From: a virus
Strand: one strand, 5' to 3'
Virus record (IMG/VR): IMGVR_UViG_3300025770_000065
Coordinates: 1 to 31,098 of that record
DNA length: 31,098 bases
The position numbers were made by a program, and so were the translations under genes. The notes beneath the pieces were generated by a model, which saw only the letters and a program-made list of their open reading frames with translations, did no database searches and was not told the DNA's origin. This document shows positions 1 through 6,988 of the stretch, piece by piece (position 1 is the stretch's first letter; the number at the start of each line of letters is the position of its first letter).

Positions 1-3000
1 AACACTAACACAACACAAGTAGCTACCACTGCTTATGTGCAGACAGAACTTACAGACTTAATAGGTGGGGCACCGACTGCATTAAACACATTAAATGAAC
101 TAGCAGCAGCAATCGACGACGACGCGTCTTACGCCTCAACGTTGACTACTGCGTTATCTACAAAGTTACCACTTGCTGGTGGAACTTTGACAGGGGATTT
201 AACTGTTTCAGGTAATCAAGTTATAACGACTAATACAAGTGCTGATGTTAAGTTCTCAGTGTGGAGCGGAACTACTTACGGTATAGGCATGACCTCAGGA
301 GTCACTTACGGTGGCCTCAATGACTACGCTATGACGTTCTGTATGAATAATGCCGCGTCGAGGGGGTGGTGGTGGGGGTACGCCGGACAAAGCAAGTCAA
401 GTGGGGCGATGTCATTAACAATGGCAGGACATCTTACTTTAGCGGGGAATGCAACCTTTGCAGGGGATACATTTTCAACTGGATTATATATAAATTCAGC
501 AAGTGCTGTTTCTGGGACTCAAGTCGCTATTGTTGGAACTGGTACTGAAAATTTACAACGATGGGGATCTGCCAATAGCGGGCAAGCATCGTATAGGTTT
601 AGAATAGATCAAAATTATAAATTTATCGCCAATAGTGGTAGTGGTGATAATATCACATTAGATTCGTCTAATGGAACAGGCTTCTTTACAGGTTCACTAT
701 CCGCGTCTAACCTATCCGGCACAAACACAGGCGACCAAACGCTTCCAACTTTATCTTCATTAGGTGCATTGTCAACTAGCGGTGGTACAATGACGGGGGC
801 GTTGGAGCTCGGGGTGTACGCTTCAACTGTTCAAGGTGTTTTAAAGTTAAATGGGTCTACAGCGAATAAGCAGTCCGTTATAAAAACCACAGATGGCAAT
901 CTACACATAGACGCCGCCTCCGGTAATGCTATTTATTTAAACTGGTATGGGGGAACACAAGGAACACAATTTGGTGATGGGTCTGGCGCGAGCGGCGCAA
1001 GCGTAAGTGCTGGTGGTGTTTACACCGCTACAGGAGGTACGTCCACACAGTGGAATACGGCTTATACTCACTCACAAGCAACACATGCGCCATCGGGTGC
1101 AACGGTTAATTCAGCTGACGCTTATTTATTAGCTAGAGCGAACCACACCGGGACGCAGGCATACAGTACGTTAACTGGCACCCCCACAATACCTTCTGGT
1201 AACGCTATATTAGATTGGACTGCAGACCAAGGTTCAAGTAATATACACGCTAACAATATAACTGGTTATATAAACACAACTGAACCAAACGAATCATTCA
1301 ACCCTTTTGGCGGACAGAAATTTCATGATGGTGTATTAACAAACGCATTAGCGGGTAGGCACTCTAGATTTACGGTCACTGTTAATGGTACCACTGAGTC
1401 GGGAGCCCCTCTGCAGCTATCAAACCAAAATTTTGAGCAATATAGTACTAACAACCTTTTCGGGACCAGTGCAGGTGAGACTAAAGTGTTCAGTATTAAT
1501 GTTCAATCTTTAGCAACAGGCTCCGTTAACTCTAGTGGTATAACATATTGTGCAGGGTTTTTTGATGTATGTTTTTACTCTAACCCCTTCCCTGCTTCAT
1601 GGTCTGCGAGGGTTAAAAACAAAGATGGTAACTGGACAACAGTATCTTCTTTTACGAAAATTGGGAATTCTAAATTAAGAGGCGTAATACCTATTAGTAA
1701 CTACTTAACAGACATTGAGTTCACACTAGTAGCAAGAACAAGCGCTCCGTTTGTTACCGGGGCTATAACCTACGGTATATCTGAAATGGAAATATATTTC
1801 AGTAGAATAGCGGCTTCGCAGGGAGGTAACATATCTTCTCTTGGTGGTTATTTAGGTGGAACAATAACAACTGCTTCCGGAACAACCTCTAATAATTGGA
1901 ACACAGCCTACGGTTGGGGAAATCACGCTAGTGCTGGATATACTTCAAATACTGGAGATATTACCGGAGTAACAGCAGGCACGAATCTAAACGGTGGCGG
2001 GACATCAGGTGCGGTCACTTTGAATTTGGATTCAGCCATTGAATTAACCTCTGTACAATATGGTTCAGGGGTTACATTGTCTGAATCAGGTGACAGGCCA
2101 GACTTGCTTTACATTGAAAGTGCAACGGCAACTTGGGGTGGGTTGCAAATAGGTAACACATCAAGCGAGTTCATTTTCTCCCTTATGGGTGATGGGACAC
2201 AAGGCGGTATTTTTGATGACCAAAATTCTGATTGGATTCTTCAGTGGACTGAAAACGCAGGAGTTCAACTGAGATACAATGGTGGAACAAAACTTGTCAC
2301 TACAAACGGAGGTGTATCTGTTACTGGCGCTTTAACAACAACGGGCACTGTCACCGCTACTGGAGGTAATTCCACCGAATGGAACACAGCTTACACAGAC
2401 CGCAACAAGTGGGATGGTGGGGCGACCGGCTTAGTGGCGGCAACAGGTAGAACGTCCTTAGGACTAGGCACAGCAGCCACAACAGCATCTACAGCGTACG
2501 CGACATCAGCACAAGGCACATTAGCAACCAACGCTTTACCAAAGGCAGGTGGTACGATGACCGGGAACCTGACAATGACAGGCTCTCCTGTACTAAGCAT
2601 CGCCACCCACACTGGGTATGAGATTGATTTCACGGGTACCACAGGAGCCACTAACATCCGCTCTGCAGGCACTAACATGTTCCTTCTTGCTGGTACTGGT
2701 AAGTCGTTACGCTTAGGTTCTAACAACGTTAACACAGAACTAGACCTGTACGACGGTAACCTAACCTGTAAGACTAACATAAATCCAGACGCAACCACAA
2801 CCTATGACTTAGGTAGTGACTCTCTACGCTGGTGGACGGTATTCTGTGAGACACTAGATTCAGCAGGTCTACATGAGAAAAACCTATCTAATAAAGATGT
2901 AGGTGACTACCCAACCGGGACCGTCCTAGTATGGGCTAACGGAAAGGCTGTGCCTTCTATCAACAGGGCCGACTACATGAAGATTGGTATTGCGGTTGAG

Positions 3001-3219
3001 GGAATGAATTCACCTCTTGTACACGGAGCGGAGCCGGTGCTTTGCACTGGGCCTGTTAGTGAGGGTGACTATCTAGTCACTTCGCGCAAAGAGGGACACG
3101 CCGTAGCAATGAAAAGGCAAGCGGTTAAAGAGCAGGGTCTTATGGACTGTGTGATAGGTAAGGCATTAATGGCAGGTGATGGTGGAAGCCACCTTGTGAA
3201 AACTTGGTTAACAATTTAA
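1..3219 (+). CDS. Tail fibre protein, 5' end outside the window
   Basis: The reading frame is open from base 1, so the GTG at 37 is not a real start and the gene begins upstream. At least 1072 residues are visible. The protein is rich in Gly, Thr, Ser and Asn and shows typical phage-fibre patterns: TTQVATTAYVQ at the window edge, GGT(L/M)TG-type units (three copies, nt 175-200, 781-800 and 2551-2570), NHTGTQ and NTGDQT stretches, and three TSxxWNTAY units. The last ~100 residues form a different, conserved-looking domain with EPVLCTG, GDYLVTS, GHAVAM and VIGKAL motifs, possibly a trimerisation or tip domain. By family it would be a trimeric host-recognition fibre on the tail. No S74 chaperone motif was seen. 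It is followed after 3 nt by the beta-helix gene. Fibre role is fairly sure; receptor unknown. Confidence 0.85.
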   Translation, partial: NTNTTQVATTAYVQTELTDLIGGAPTALNTLNELAAAIDDDASYASTLTTALSTKLPLAGGTLTGDLTVSGNQVITTNTSADVKFSVWSGTTYGIGMTSGVTYGGLNDYAMTFCMNNAASRGWWWGYAGQSKSSGAMSLTMAGHLTLAGNATFAGDTFSTGLYINSASAVSGTQVAIVGTGTENLQRWGSANSGQASYRFRIDQNYKFIANSGSGDNITLDSSNGTGFFTGSLSASNLSGTNTGDQTLPTLSSLGALSTSGGTMTGALELGVYASTVQGVLKLNGSTANKQSVIKTTDGNLHIDAASGNAIYLNWYGGTQGTQFGDGSGASGASVSAGGVYTATGGTSTQWNTAYTHSQATHAPSGATVNSADAYLLARANHTGTQAYSTLTGTPTIPSGNAILDWTADQGSSNIHANNITGYINTTEPNESFNPFGGQKFHDGVLTNALAGRHSRFTVTVNGTTESGAPLQLSNQNFEQYSTNNLFGTSAGETKVFSINVQSLATGSVNSSGITYCAGFFDVCFYSNPFPASWSARVKNKDGNWTTVSSFTKIGNSKLRGVIPISNYLTDIEFTLVARTSAPFVTGAITYGISEMEIYFSRIAASQGGNISSLGGYLGGTITTASGTTSNNWNTAYGWGNHASAGYTSNTGDITGVTAGTNLNGGGTSGAVTLNLDSAIELTSVQYGSGVTLSESGDRPDLLYIESATATWGGLQIGNTSSEFIFSLMGDGTQGGIFDDQNSDWILQWTENAGVQLRYNGGTKLVTTNGGVSVTGALTTTGTVTATGGNSTEWNTAYTDRNKWDGGATGLVAATGRTSLGLGTAATTASTAYATSAQGTLATNALPKAGGTMTGNLTMTGSPVLSIATHTGYEIDFTGTTGATNIRSAGTNMFLLAGTGKSLRLGSNNVNTELDLYDGNLTCKTNINPDATTTYDLGSDSLRWWTVFCETLDSAGLHEKNLSNKDVGDYPTGTVLVWANGKAVPSINRADYMKIGIAVEGMNSPLVHGAEPVLCTGPVSEGDYLVTSRKEGHAVAMKRQAVKEQGLMDCVIGKALMAGDGGSHLVKTWLTI
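1023..2397 (+). repeat. Three dispersed copies of a WNTAY fibre repeat
   Basis: Within the tail fibre gene, a ~45-nt unit encoding approximately TxTGGxSTxWNTAYT occurs at 1023-1068, 1870-1914 and 2353-2397. The first and third are very close (TATGGTSTQWNTAYT and TATGGNSTEWNTAYT); the middle copy is degenerate (TASGTTSNNWNTAYG). Such units usually mark boundaries between repeated fibre modules and are sites where modules can be exchanged. Confidence 0.7.
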
Positions 3220-3222
3220 GAT

Positions 3223-4716
3223 ATGGCGTTTAGAATATATAAAGGTAAATTTCAAACCAAAGCAAACCCGGGTGATGACTGGAACATGTCGTACATGTTC
3301 GATGCTGAAGGTGACATGCGGAAGACTGACGCGGCTGGTAATGACATTGGCTCTATTAGCGGAACAGGTTCAAACTCTGTTTACGTTACACCCACAGGAA
3401 CTGCTGCACAAAATGGAGTTTTATTACTTGCTGGACTTACAGATGCAATTGCTAAAATTGTCAATACTTCAGTTCCAGGTTCAAACATTCCTATGAATAT
3501 GTATGAGCAATCTGGGCCATCATCTTATACTGGCTATGCAGTCAGTGCTGTTCAGTTTTCAGTCGTGCCACAATATCAAGCAACATTCTTGCCTGATGGA
3601 TTTACTCCAATGCAAGTTTTAATAACTATAAATTGGGTGGGCGCATATGGCCCTGACACTTTTGAGTTTGACATTACCGACTTAAGTGGGGGGCCAATTA
3701 TGATTGGAGGCGGCCCTACTCCACTTTTCCCAACTCCCACTTCAACTTTAACAGTTCCTTCAACTTTAATAATAGCACCTGGAGATTATAGTATAGCATC
3801 CGACTTCATTTTGAATAATTTAGTGAATGTTACTTCTTTAACTGGTCAAGCAGATGTTAACATAAGCACAAGCAATGTTAAGATACAATCGGGAGCAAAT
3901 AATTCAAGTCATCCTATCAGCGTTGTAGGTTTAAATCTAACAACATCGCTTTGGATTGAAAGTAACTTATCATATTTAACTTTTAAAAATTGTAAGGCTT
4001 TAGGGACTAATTCGTTTAGCATAGAGCCAAGCGGAACAGGTTCAATATCGGGAACTTTTGAAGATTGCACAGGGGACTTTAGGTCTTTCGGTAGTGGTGT
4101 TGGAGTAACTGCTTCGGGTTTATTTATTAGATGTAAGGCAACAAGCAGTGCTGCTTTTGGTGGGAAAGGTTCTACGTCTGGCTATTTTGAACATTGTGGC
4201 GGTGCAGTATATGCTCAAGGGTATCTAACAGGTGCGCCATCGGCATCTTTTGGTTCAGATGGCGTTACTGTTAATGGTTATTTCTATTACTGTATAGGCA
4301 GCGGCAGCAGTTTTGCATCACAAAACACAGGGGCTACAGGTGCTGAATTTCACTATTGTAAAGCAATGAACCAATCTTTTGGTTATCGAAATACAAATAA
4401 CTCAGGCAAATACTATAATTGCTCGGCTACTAATGCAGGGAATCAATGTTTTGGTTCAAATGCCTTAAGTGGAGATACTGCTGCAAATGCCCGATATTAT
4501 AACTGTACAGCAAATACTATAGCACAGAACAGCACTTTGTCTTCTCAGTTCTATAATTGTCACGCTGGTTTACATTGGAATGGTTACATTGCAACTAATG
4601 GGGGATTAGCTTATAACTGCTCTTTTGGTTCGGTTGGTAATCAAGGTGGAGTTACTGGAACAGGTAAATATAGAAATTGCTTAGATAGTTCATTTGAGAT
4701 AATTAACGAAGGATAA
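3223..4716 (+). CDS. Parallel beta-helix adhesin with cysteine ladder
   Basis: A 497-residue protein. Residues 1-50 (starting MAFRIYKGKFQTK) look like a virion-attachment region. The C-terminal half is a repeat of about 18-32 residues in which each turn ends in [F/Y]xxC, mostly NC. The cysteines fall at residues 257, 282, 304, 325, 357, 379, 400, 428, 446, 466 and 486, often after an FG step. Stacked Asn/Cys at the same turn position is a hallmark of right-handed parallel beta-helices of the kind seen in tailspikes and polysaccharide-binding or -degrading proteins. I see no catalytic residues I can name, so binding is as likely as cleavage. It starts 3 nt after the tail fibre stop. The gene becomes A/T-rich toward its 3' end compared with the head genes, suggesting acquisition. 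Role as receptor-binding protein is inferred from fold and position. Confidence 0.72.
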   Translation: MAFRIYKGKFQTKANPGDDWNMSYMFDAEGDMRKTDAAGNDIGSISGTGSNSVYVTPTGTAAQNGVLLLAGLTDAIAKIVNTSVPGSNIPMNMYEQSGPSSYTGYAVSAVQFSVVPQYQATFLPDGFTPMQVLITINWVGAYGPDTFEFDITDLSGGPIMIGGGPTPLFPTPTSTLTVPSTLIIAPGDYSIASDFILNNLVNVTSLTGQADVNISTSNVKIQSGANNSSHPISVVGLNLTTSLWIESNLSYLTFKNCKALGTNSFSIEPSGTGSISGTFEDCTGDFRSFGSGVGVTASGLFIRCKATSSAAFGGKGSTSGYFEHCGGAVYAQGYLTGAPSASFGSDGVTVNGYFYYCIGSGSSFASQNTGATGAEFHYCKAMNQSFGYRNTNNSGKYYNCSATNAGNQCFGSNALSGDTAANARYYNCTANTIAQNSTLSSQFYNCHAGLHWNGYIATNGGLAYNCSFGSVGNQGGVTGTGKYRNCLDSSFEIINEG

Positions 4717-4726
4717 AAATATAAAA

Positions 4727-5059
4727 ATGAAAGACTTTAAAAAAATGCACAAAAACTCTGAATGGGTCGCTTTGGTTAATTATCAATTGTCAGATACTGA
4801 AAAACAGTTAATGGATAAAGATGAAAAAACAGATGCAGAATTACTGTTAATGGGTGAATTGCATAAAAAATTTGAATCACAGCCAAGCACAAAAGAAAAA
4901 GAACTTTTAGATAAAGTTTATGAATCATTGTTAGATAGAAATGATATAAGCAAAGAAGATATCAATTTACAAGGTGCGCATATAACGATAGAAAATAATA
5001 AACTAAGAGGGGTTTTGAATCTAATTGGAGATGATGGATTTCAGCAATTATCGTTTTAG
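4727..5059 (+). CDS. Small charged protein following the beta-helix adhesin, unknown
   Basis: A 110-residue protein I do not recognise. It is Lys/Glu/Asp-rich and mostly helical by composition, with a more beta-like end (HITIENNKLRGVLNLIG). It begins 10 nt after the adhesin stop with an A-rich leader. Its base composition is unlike the head genes: bases 4681-4860 contain 49 G+C of 180 (27%) against 89 of 180 (49%) at 14281-14460 in the capsid gene. A small gene directly behind a receptor-binding gene is often a dedicated assembly chaperone, but nothing in the sequence proves that here. It probably travels with the adhesin, since the orphan end of another gene begins right after its stop codon. 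Confidence 0.65.
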   Translation: MKDFKKMHKNSEWVALVNYQLSDTEKQLMDKDEKTDAELLLMGELHKKFESQPSTKEKELLDKVYESLLDRNDISKEDINLQGAHITIENNKLRGVLNLIGDDGFQQLSF

Positions 5060-5062
5060 TAA

Positions 5063-5146
5063 CCTACGGAACTCATCGCGGCAGTACAGGCGCAACAGGC
5101 AACTATCGAAGCACTAACTGCTCGTATAGAAACACTTGAAGGATAA
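5063..5146 (+). pseudogene. Orphan 3' end of an older tail-type gene
   Basis: A 27-codon stretch with no start codon reads PTELIAAVQ at its beginning and ARIETLEG before a TAA stop. It is a heptad-like coiled coil ending in LEG, a very common C-terminus of phage fibre and fibre-chaperone proteins. An in-frame TAA (5060-5062) directly precedes it, immediately after the TAG stop of the 110-residue gene. The best reading is the surviving C-terminal coding end of a gene whose body was replaced by the adhesin plus 110-residue cassette. It could also be an accidental open stretch, but the amino-acid pattern argues against that. Confidence 0.55.
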
Positions 5147-5165
5147 TAAACACTAAACAAACATT

Positions 5166-5357
5166 ATGATCGATAAATTAAAAACAATGGTAGCGTCCTT
5201 TAAGAAAGGACTTATACAGTATCTAAACACAAAACCATCCGCCGTATCCGCTACTTTTACCTTAGGATTAGCTATTGGAGCGTTTGATCTCTCCCTCGGC
5301 TTGTTCTTCCTCGGAGGGTACGCTCTTTGGTTATTCGCAGGTAAAAAATCTAAATAA
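5166..5357 (+). CDS. Small membrane protein, unknown
   Basis: A 63-residue protein. Residues 1-22 are basic and amphipathic (KLKTMVASFKKGLIQYL). Residues 26-58 are strongly hydrophobic with one Asp at 41, enough for one long or two short membrane segments. The tail is GKKSK. Small phage proteins of this shape include holins and superinfection or membrane-anchoring proteins, but there is no endolysin next door, so a holin call is not supported. It lies 19 nt after the orphan gene end and 29 nt before the next gene, each preceded by an A-rich leader lacking a Shine-Dalgarno site. Confidence 0.6.
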   Translation: MIDKLKTMVASFKKGLIQYLNTKPSAVSATFTLGLAIGAFDLSLGLFFLGGYALWLFAGKKSK

Positions 5358-5386
5358 ACAACTAACAACTTAAAAAACAACTAATA

Positions 5387-5650
5387 ATGGCAAACAACAT
5401 TCAAGACCCCCAATATTACCAACTCGCTTCCTTTGGGGCTTTTGGCTTCCGTAAAATCACATCAACATATACCCCTATTGCGGGAGAGGACTACAGAGTA
5501 GTCTACGCTTTAACCGCGGCCACTTTGTCCGTAACCTCTGGATTAGGGGACGACCTAGTGGGTGTTGACGTTGCGGCGGGTACTGTAATTTACGGAGTAT
5601 TCTCCGCTGTATCTGTTAGCACAGGTACTGTAATCGCTTACTTGGGTTAA
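5387..5650 (+). CDS. Small beta-rich virion-type protein
   Basis: An 87-residue protein starting MANNIQDPQYYQLASFGAF. The second half alternates hydrophobic and small residues (TLSVTSGLGDDLVGVDVAAG, then VIYGVFSAVSVSTGTVIAYLG), as in small all-beta phage proteins that decorate heads or fibres. No enzymatic motif is visible. It sits in a run of small adhesin-region genes upstream of the packaging genes, and a TAATAATG arrangement links it to the 39-residue ORF that follows. A structural role is inferred from composition and place only. Confidence 0.6.
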   Translation: MANNIQDPQYYQLASFGAFGFRKITSTYTPIAGEDYRVVYALTAATLSVTSGLGDDLVGVDVAAGTVIYGVFSAVSVSTGTVIAYLG

Positions 5651-5652
5651 TA

Positions 5653-5772
5653 ATGCTAGCTCTAGGTCTTCAAATAGTAAACCTCCTTGAAAAAGGGGCG
5701 GCAAAATTCACCAGAATTTGGAATAACATTTCATCTACCTGGGTTTCGACTACTGGTAACTGGAATAGCTAA
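5653..5772 (+). CDS. 39-residue tryptophan-rich small ORF
   Basis: ATG at 5653, TAA at 5770-5772. The product begins MLALGLQIVNLLEKG and ends STWVSTTGNWNS, with Trp three times in the last 17 residues. The start codon comes 2 nt after the preceding stop and the stop is 12 nt before the next start, so it fills the gap exactly, as a real gene would. The N-terminal third is a hydrophobic helix; the W-rich end resembles short proteins seen in tail-gene clusters of Bacteroidota phages, from memory. Function unknown. Its small size leaves room for doubt. Confidence 0.5.
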   Translation: MLALGLQIVNLLEKGAAKFTRIWNNISSTWVSTTGNWNS

Positions 5773-5784
5773 TAAATATATACA

Positions 5785-6447
5785 ATGAATTTAACAAACA
5801 CTCAAGTACAAAATACTTACGGAAACGTGCTGACTATCGGCACTATCGCAGGATCCCCAGTTACGGGGATTTTCCAAAACGGAGGAGGGTCGGATATTAC
5901 GGCCCTAACCATGAGAGGCGCGCTGTCTCTGGCTCATGATAATACCTATTCGCATTGGCAAGACTCCAATTTAGGATTACAAACCCACGTTGGGTACGAA
6001 ATTTATTTTGATGGACCATCCCCCGTCAATATTTACAATGCCACCACCAGAACTATGTTCTTCCACGGGACGGATACTTCTGATATTAAGTTAGGGCTAG
6101 GCACGTCGTTGGACATGATTGTGTGCGCCGCTAATAAAAACGTAGGTATTAATACCGCCAACCCAACGGCTCAGCTGCATGTTGCAGGCAATTTTGCAGC
6201 GGTAGATGTATCCGCATCAGGTAACGTAGTGGCAGTAGATGTGTCTGCGTCAGGAAACTTAGCAGCCACAGGCACAGCCCAAATCGATTCCACAGCCACC
6301 CCAACTATTACTCTAGCTACTCTAGCTGCGGGGCACAAGGTTTTGACTAACACAGCGTCGGCTGATCGCGTTCTAGGCACACCAGATGTGTGGATGAAAG
6401 TGACTGTAAACGGGGTGGATTATGCTTTCCCAGGCTTCACGGTATAA
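5785..6447 (+). CDS. Fibre-like virion protein
   Basis: A 220-residue protein. Residues ~120-133 read NVGINTANPTAQLHV, the familiar VGIxTxxPxAxLHV motif of phage fibre and adhesin repeats. This is followed by a two-and-a-half-fold repeat of AVDVSASGNxx. The ends are distinctive: an N-terminus with NTYGNVLTI and a C-terminus DVWMKVTVNGVDYAFPGF that may be a short capping or attachment segment. It probably forms a small trimeric fibre or appendage, on tail or head. It is separated from the packaging genes by a 68-nt A/T-rich gap (6448-6515) in which I see no convincing promoter or terminator. Confidence 0.65.
   Translation: MNLTNTQVQNTYGNVLTIGTIAGSPVTGIFQNGGGSDITALTMRGALSLAHDNTYSHWQDSNLGLQTHVGYEIYFDGPSPVNIYNATTRTMFFHGTDTSDIKLGLGTSLDMIVCAANKNVGINTANPTAQLHVAGNFAAVDVSASGNVVAVDVSASGNLAATGTAQIDSTATPTITLATLAAGHKVLTNTASADRVLGTPDVWMKVTVNGVDYAFPGFTV
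6199..6258 (+). repeat. 33-nt tandem repeat encoding AVDVSASGN
   Basis: Two near-identical 27-nt blocks at 6199-6225 and 6232-6258, offset by 33 nt, both encode AVDVSASGN. They differ only at synonymous positions (for example gtatccgca versus gtgtctgcg), so the repeat is old or held by protein structure rather than a fresh duplication. Confidence 0.7.
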
Positions 6448-6515
6448 GAAAATCTTAACATTCCCTTATACAGGTGATATAAATAATAGTATTATAACCA
6501 ATTAAATTAAATATA

Positions 6516-6773
6516 ATGTCAAAAGTAGAGAAAATCACACCAGAAGAGCTTGTTGAGCTCCAGGAATTTGTAGGTAAGCTTAACCAAGTTCAAATGGAAC
6601 TAGGTAAGTTAGAGTTACAAAAGAACCAAGCTATTAGCGCGTATGCAGAAGTGCAGACGTCCATGCGCGAGTTTCAAAAAGGACTAGAAGAGGTTTACGG
6701 CCAAGTGTCCATCAACATCGAAGATGGGGCCATCACGGTTCCTGAAGCCGAGGAGGTCACTGAAGGTGAGTAG
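6516..6773 (+). CDS. Small coiled-coil protein, unknown
   Basis: An 85-residue acidic protein. Residues 9-65 are helical and coiled-coil-like (ELVELQEFVGKLNQVQMELG and onward), followed by an acidic tail ending EAEEVTEGE. The leader before the ATG is purely A/T. It is the first gene of a packed block leading to the terminase, and its TAG stop overlaps the GTG start of the next gene by 8 nt (6766-6773), implying translational coupling. No function can be assigned; small coiled-coil proteins in this place are common in Bacteroidota phages. Confidence 0.65.
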   Translation: MSKVEKITPEELVELQEFVGKLNQVQMELGKLELQKNQAISAYAEVQTSMREFQKGLEEVYGQVSINIEDGAITVPEAEEVTEGE

Positions 6774-6987
6774 TCTAATCCGCAAGATTAGCATCGGTAG
6801 GGATTATAAAAACGAAGCAATGCATTACGCCGTAGGTCAAGAGGTCTACGGCGGGCATTGCATTTGTGATATAATTGAAGAGGGCGATAAATTCAGTATT
6901 TACATACGTAAAGGCGAAGAGGTATTACCCTGGAAGGGATTTAACAAGAACATGGCTATAGCTGTGGAGTATAAGTTAAAATACTGA
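6766..6987 (+). CDS. Conserved-type 73-residue protein, GTG start
   Basis: I chose the GTG at 6766 because the residues from there (VSSLIRKISIGRDYKNEAMH) look like a coherent family start, and because it overlaps the upstream stop by 8 nt. An ATG at 6724 in the same frame would give a 50-nt overlap and an implausible extension. The protein alternates short strands: VGQEVYGGHCICDII, KFSIYIRKG, EVLPWKGFN, and ends in VEYKLKY. It resembles, from memory, a small family found just upstream of terminase genes in crAss-like and other Bacteroidota phages. Function unknown. One base separates its TGA from the next GTG start. Confidence 0.6.
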   Translation: MSSLIRKISIGRDYKNEAMHYAVGQEVYGGHCICDIIEEGDKFSIYIRKGEEVLPWKGFNKNMAIAVEYKLKY

Positions 6988-6988
6988 A

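Noticed and set aside
37-39. GTG at 37 as the start of the tail fibre
   Set aside because: The frame is open upstream to base 1 and the preceding codons already encode a fibre-type repeat, so the gene is truncated by the window.
4380-4716. Diversity-generating retroelement variable region at the adhesin 3' end
   Set aside because: No second near-copy of the sequence and no reverse transcriptase are present; Asn-rich codons are explained by the NC ladder.
5166-5357. Holin call for the 63-residue membrane protein
   Set aside because: Shape fits, but no endolysin or spanin is nearby and many small phage membrane proteins look alike.
6448-6515. Promoter in the 68-nt gap before the packaging genes
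   Set aside because: It is A/T-rich with several TATA-like strings, but no match to the Bacteroidota TAnnTTTG element or a paired -33 box.
6724-6765. Longer N-terminus from ATG 6724 for the 73-residue protein
   Set aside because: It would add a Pro/Arg-rich extension read out of frame from the upstream gene's end; the GTG at 6766 gives a coherent start and short overlap.
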